DNA from: Comamonadaceae bacterium
Lineage (GTDB): Bacteria > Pseudomonadota > Gammaproteobacteria > Burkholderiales > Burkholderiaceae_C
Assembly: GCA_027491035.1 (NCBI GenBank)
Contig: JAIXWZ010000158.1
Span: 1 to 35,935, forward strand
Reading direction: 5' to 3'
Length of the DNA stretch: 35,935 nucleotides
The translations under genes and the position numbers were made by a program. The notes beneath the pieces are model-generated. The model did no database searches and was not told the origin of the DNA. It saw only the letters and a program-made list of their open reading frames with translations. Of this stretch, positions 35,581 through 35,935 are shown piece by piece; within the stretch, counting starts at the first letter, position 1; every line of letters starts with the position of its first letter.

Positions 35581-35935
35581 GGGCGCAGATTGTCGGTGAG
35601 CTCGCAGCGGGGCTACCCCTGCAAGGGCCCGGGTAGCGGCCGGTGCATGAGTCCTCTGCGCAGCGAGCGGAGCACTTAAAAGACCCAAGGGGGCGCGGGG
35701 GGCGCAGCGCCCATCCGTGCGCCCTGCTTCGATGCGCTCTGAACATTGCAGCGCCTGATCAAATGCCGCCACATTGGCCTCGCCCAGGGCTACTCGTACG
35801 AGGGCCTGAGGAGCGGCCGCCGCATCGGGCCCGGCTCCGCGGCTGTCCCCCGCCTCGGCTAGCGCCTCGGCTCCTCCTTAATGCCGCTGCGCCAGGCCCG
35901 ACGCACCGGCCGGGGGTTAACGCTGCGAAGGCTGC
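35581..35935. other. GC-rich region with no confident gene
   Basis: I see no assignable gene here. On the minus strand a frame continuous with the AEC gene stays open from a TAA at 35878-35880 and would encode an Ala-rich stretch including VRVALGEANVAAFDQALQ. Just after that TAA is AAGGAGGAG, a perfect ribosome-site-like sequence, but no start codon follows at usable distance. A direct repeat AGCCGAGGC occurs twice nearby (minus strand, about 35854-35874). It may be the AEC promoter region, a gene fragment, or the edge of a repeated element. Confidence 0.4.

Overview
This is a GC-rich chromosomal segment with no rRNA, tRNA, phage or insertion-sequence genes. The gene content points to a betaproteobacterium of the order Burkholderiales, probably Comamonadaceae-like. 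The reasons are four orphan Bug/TctC-type periplasmic receptors, a gentisate-type aromatic pathway, a HutG-type histidine pathway, and a hemE-priA arrangement. The taxonomic call is inference from family knowledge, not from a search.

Layout. 1-2224 (minus): a two-gene 3-hydroxybenzoate/gentisate module, with the dioxygenase cut by the window edge. 2323-3363: SrkA-like kinase. 3528-6241 (plus): two Bug receptors followed by a binding protein without a signal peptide. 6315-8503 (minus): a Bug receptor overlapping an M20 amidohydrolase, divergent from a LysR regulator (8620-9561) with overlapping dyads between them. 9569-12157 (minus): htpG and a type II haloacid dehalogenase. 12237-14964 (plus): LysE and EamA transporters and an enolase-superfamily dehydratase, each overlapping the next by four bases, facing a fourth Bug gene. 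16110-17877: PhzF and a histidine phosphatase flanked by two REP-like elements. 17954-20764 (minus): CutA, a creatininase-family enzyme and a DUF4080 radical SAM protein. 20857-24382 (plus): an unrecognised outer-membrane barrel coupled to a DsbD/ScsB-type reductase, then a CoA-binding protein. 24441-30802: hutC divergent from hutUHIG. 30902-35580: hemE, an unusual 435-base intergenic region, priA, and a convergent AEC carrier.

How the genes work together. The hut genes form a complete route from histidine to glutamate plus formamide, with a HutC-type operator in the divergent promoter. The first operon oxidises 3-hydroxybenzoate to gentisate and opens the ring. The Bug receptors next to an amidohydrolase or a sugar-acid dehydratase look like uptake or sensing parts of small catabolic modules, but no TctA/TctB membrane partners lie in the window.

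Most of the window is ordinary. The best candidates for a second look are the hemE-priA intergenic region (two DnaA-box matches, interleaved inverted repeats, a 13-base dyad and a coupled mini-ORF), and a recurring pattern of short tandem duplications at or beside stop codons of unrelated genes. Others are the REP-like pair, the outer-membrane protein coupled to the DsbD-like reductase, and three enzymes or receptors with atypical features: HutG with Cys for a ligand Asp, a phosphatase lacking the second His, and a binding protein lacking a signal peptide. I did not see a convincing wholly new multi-gene system.
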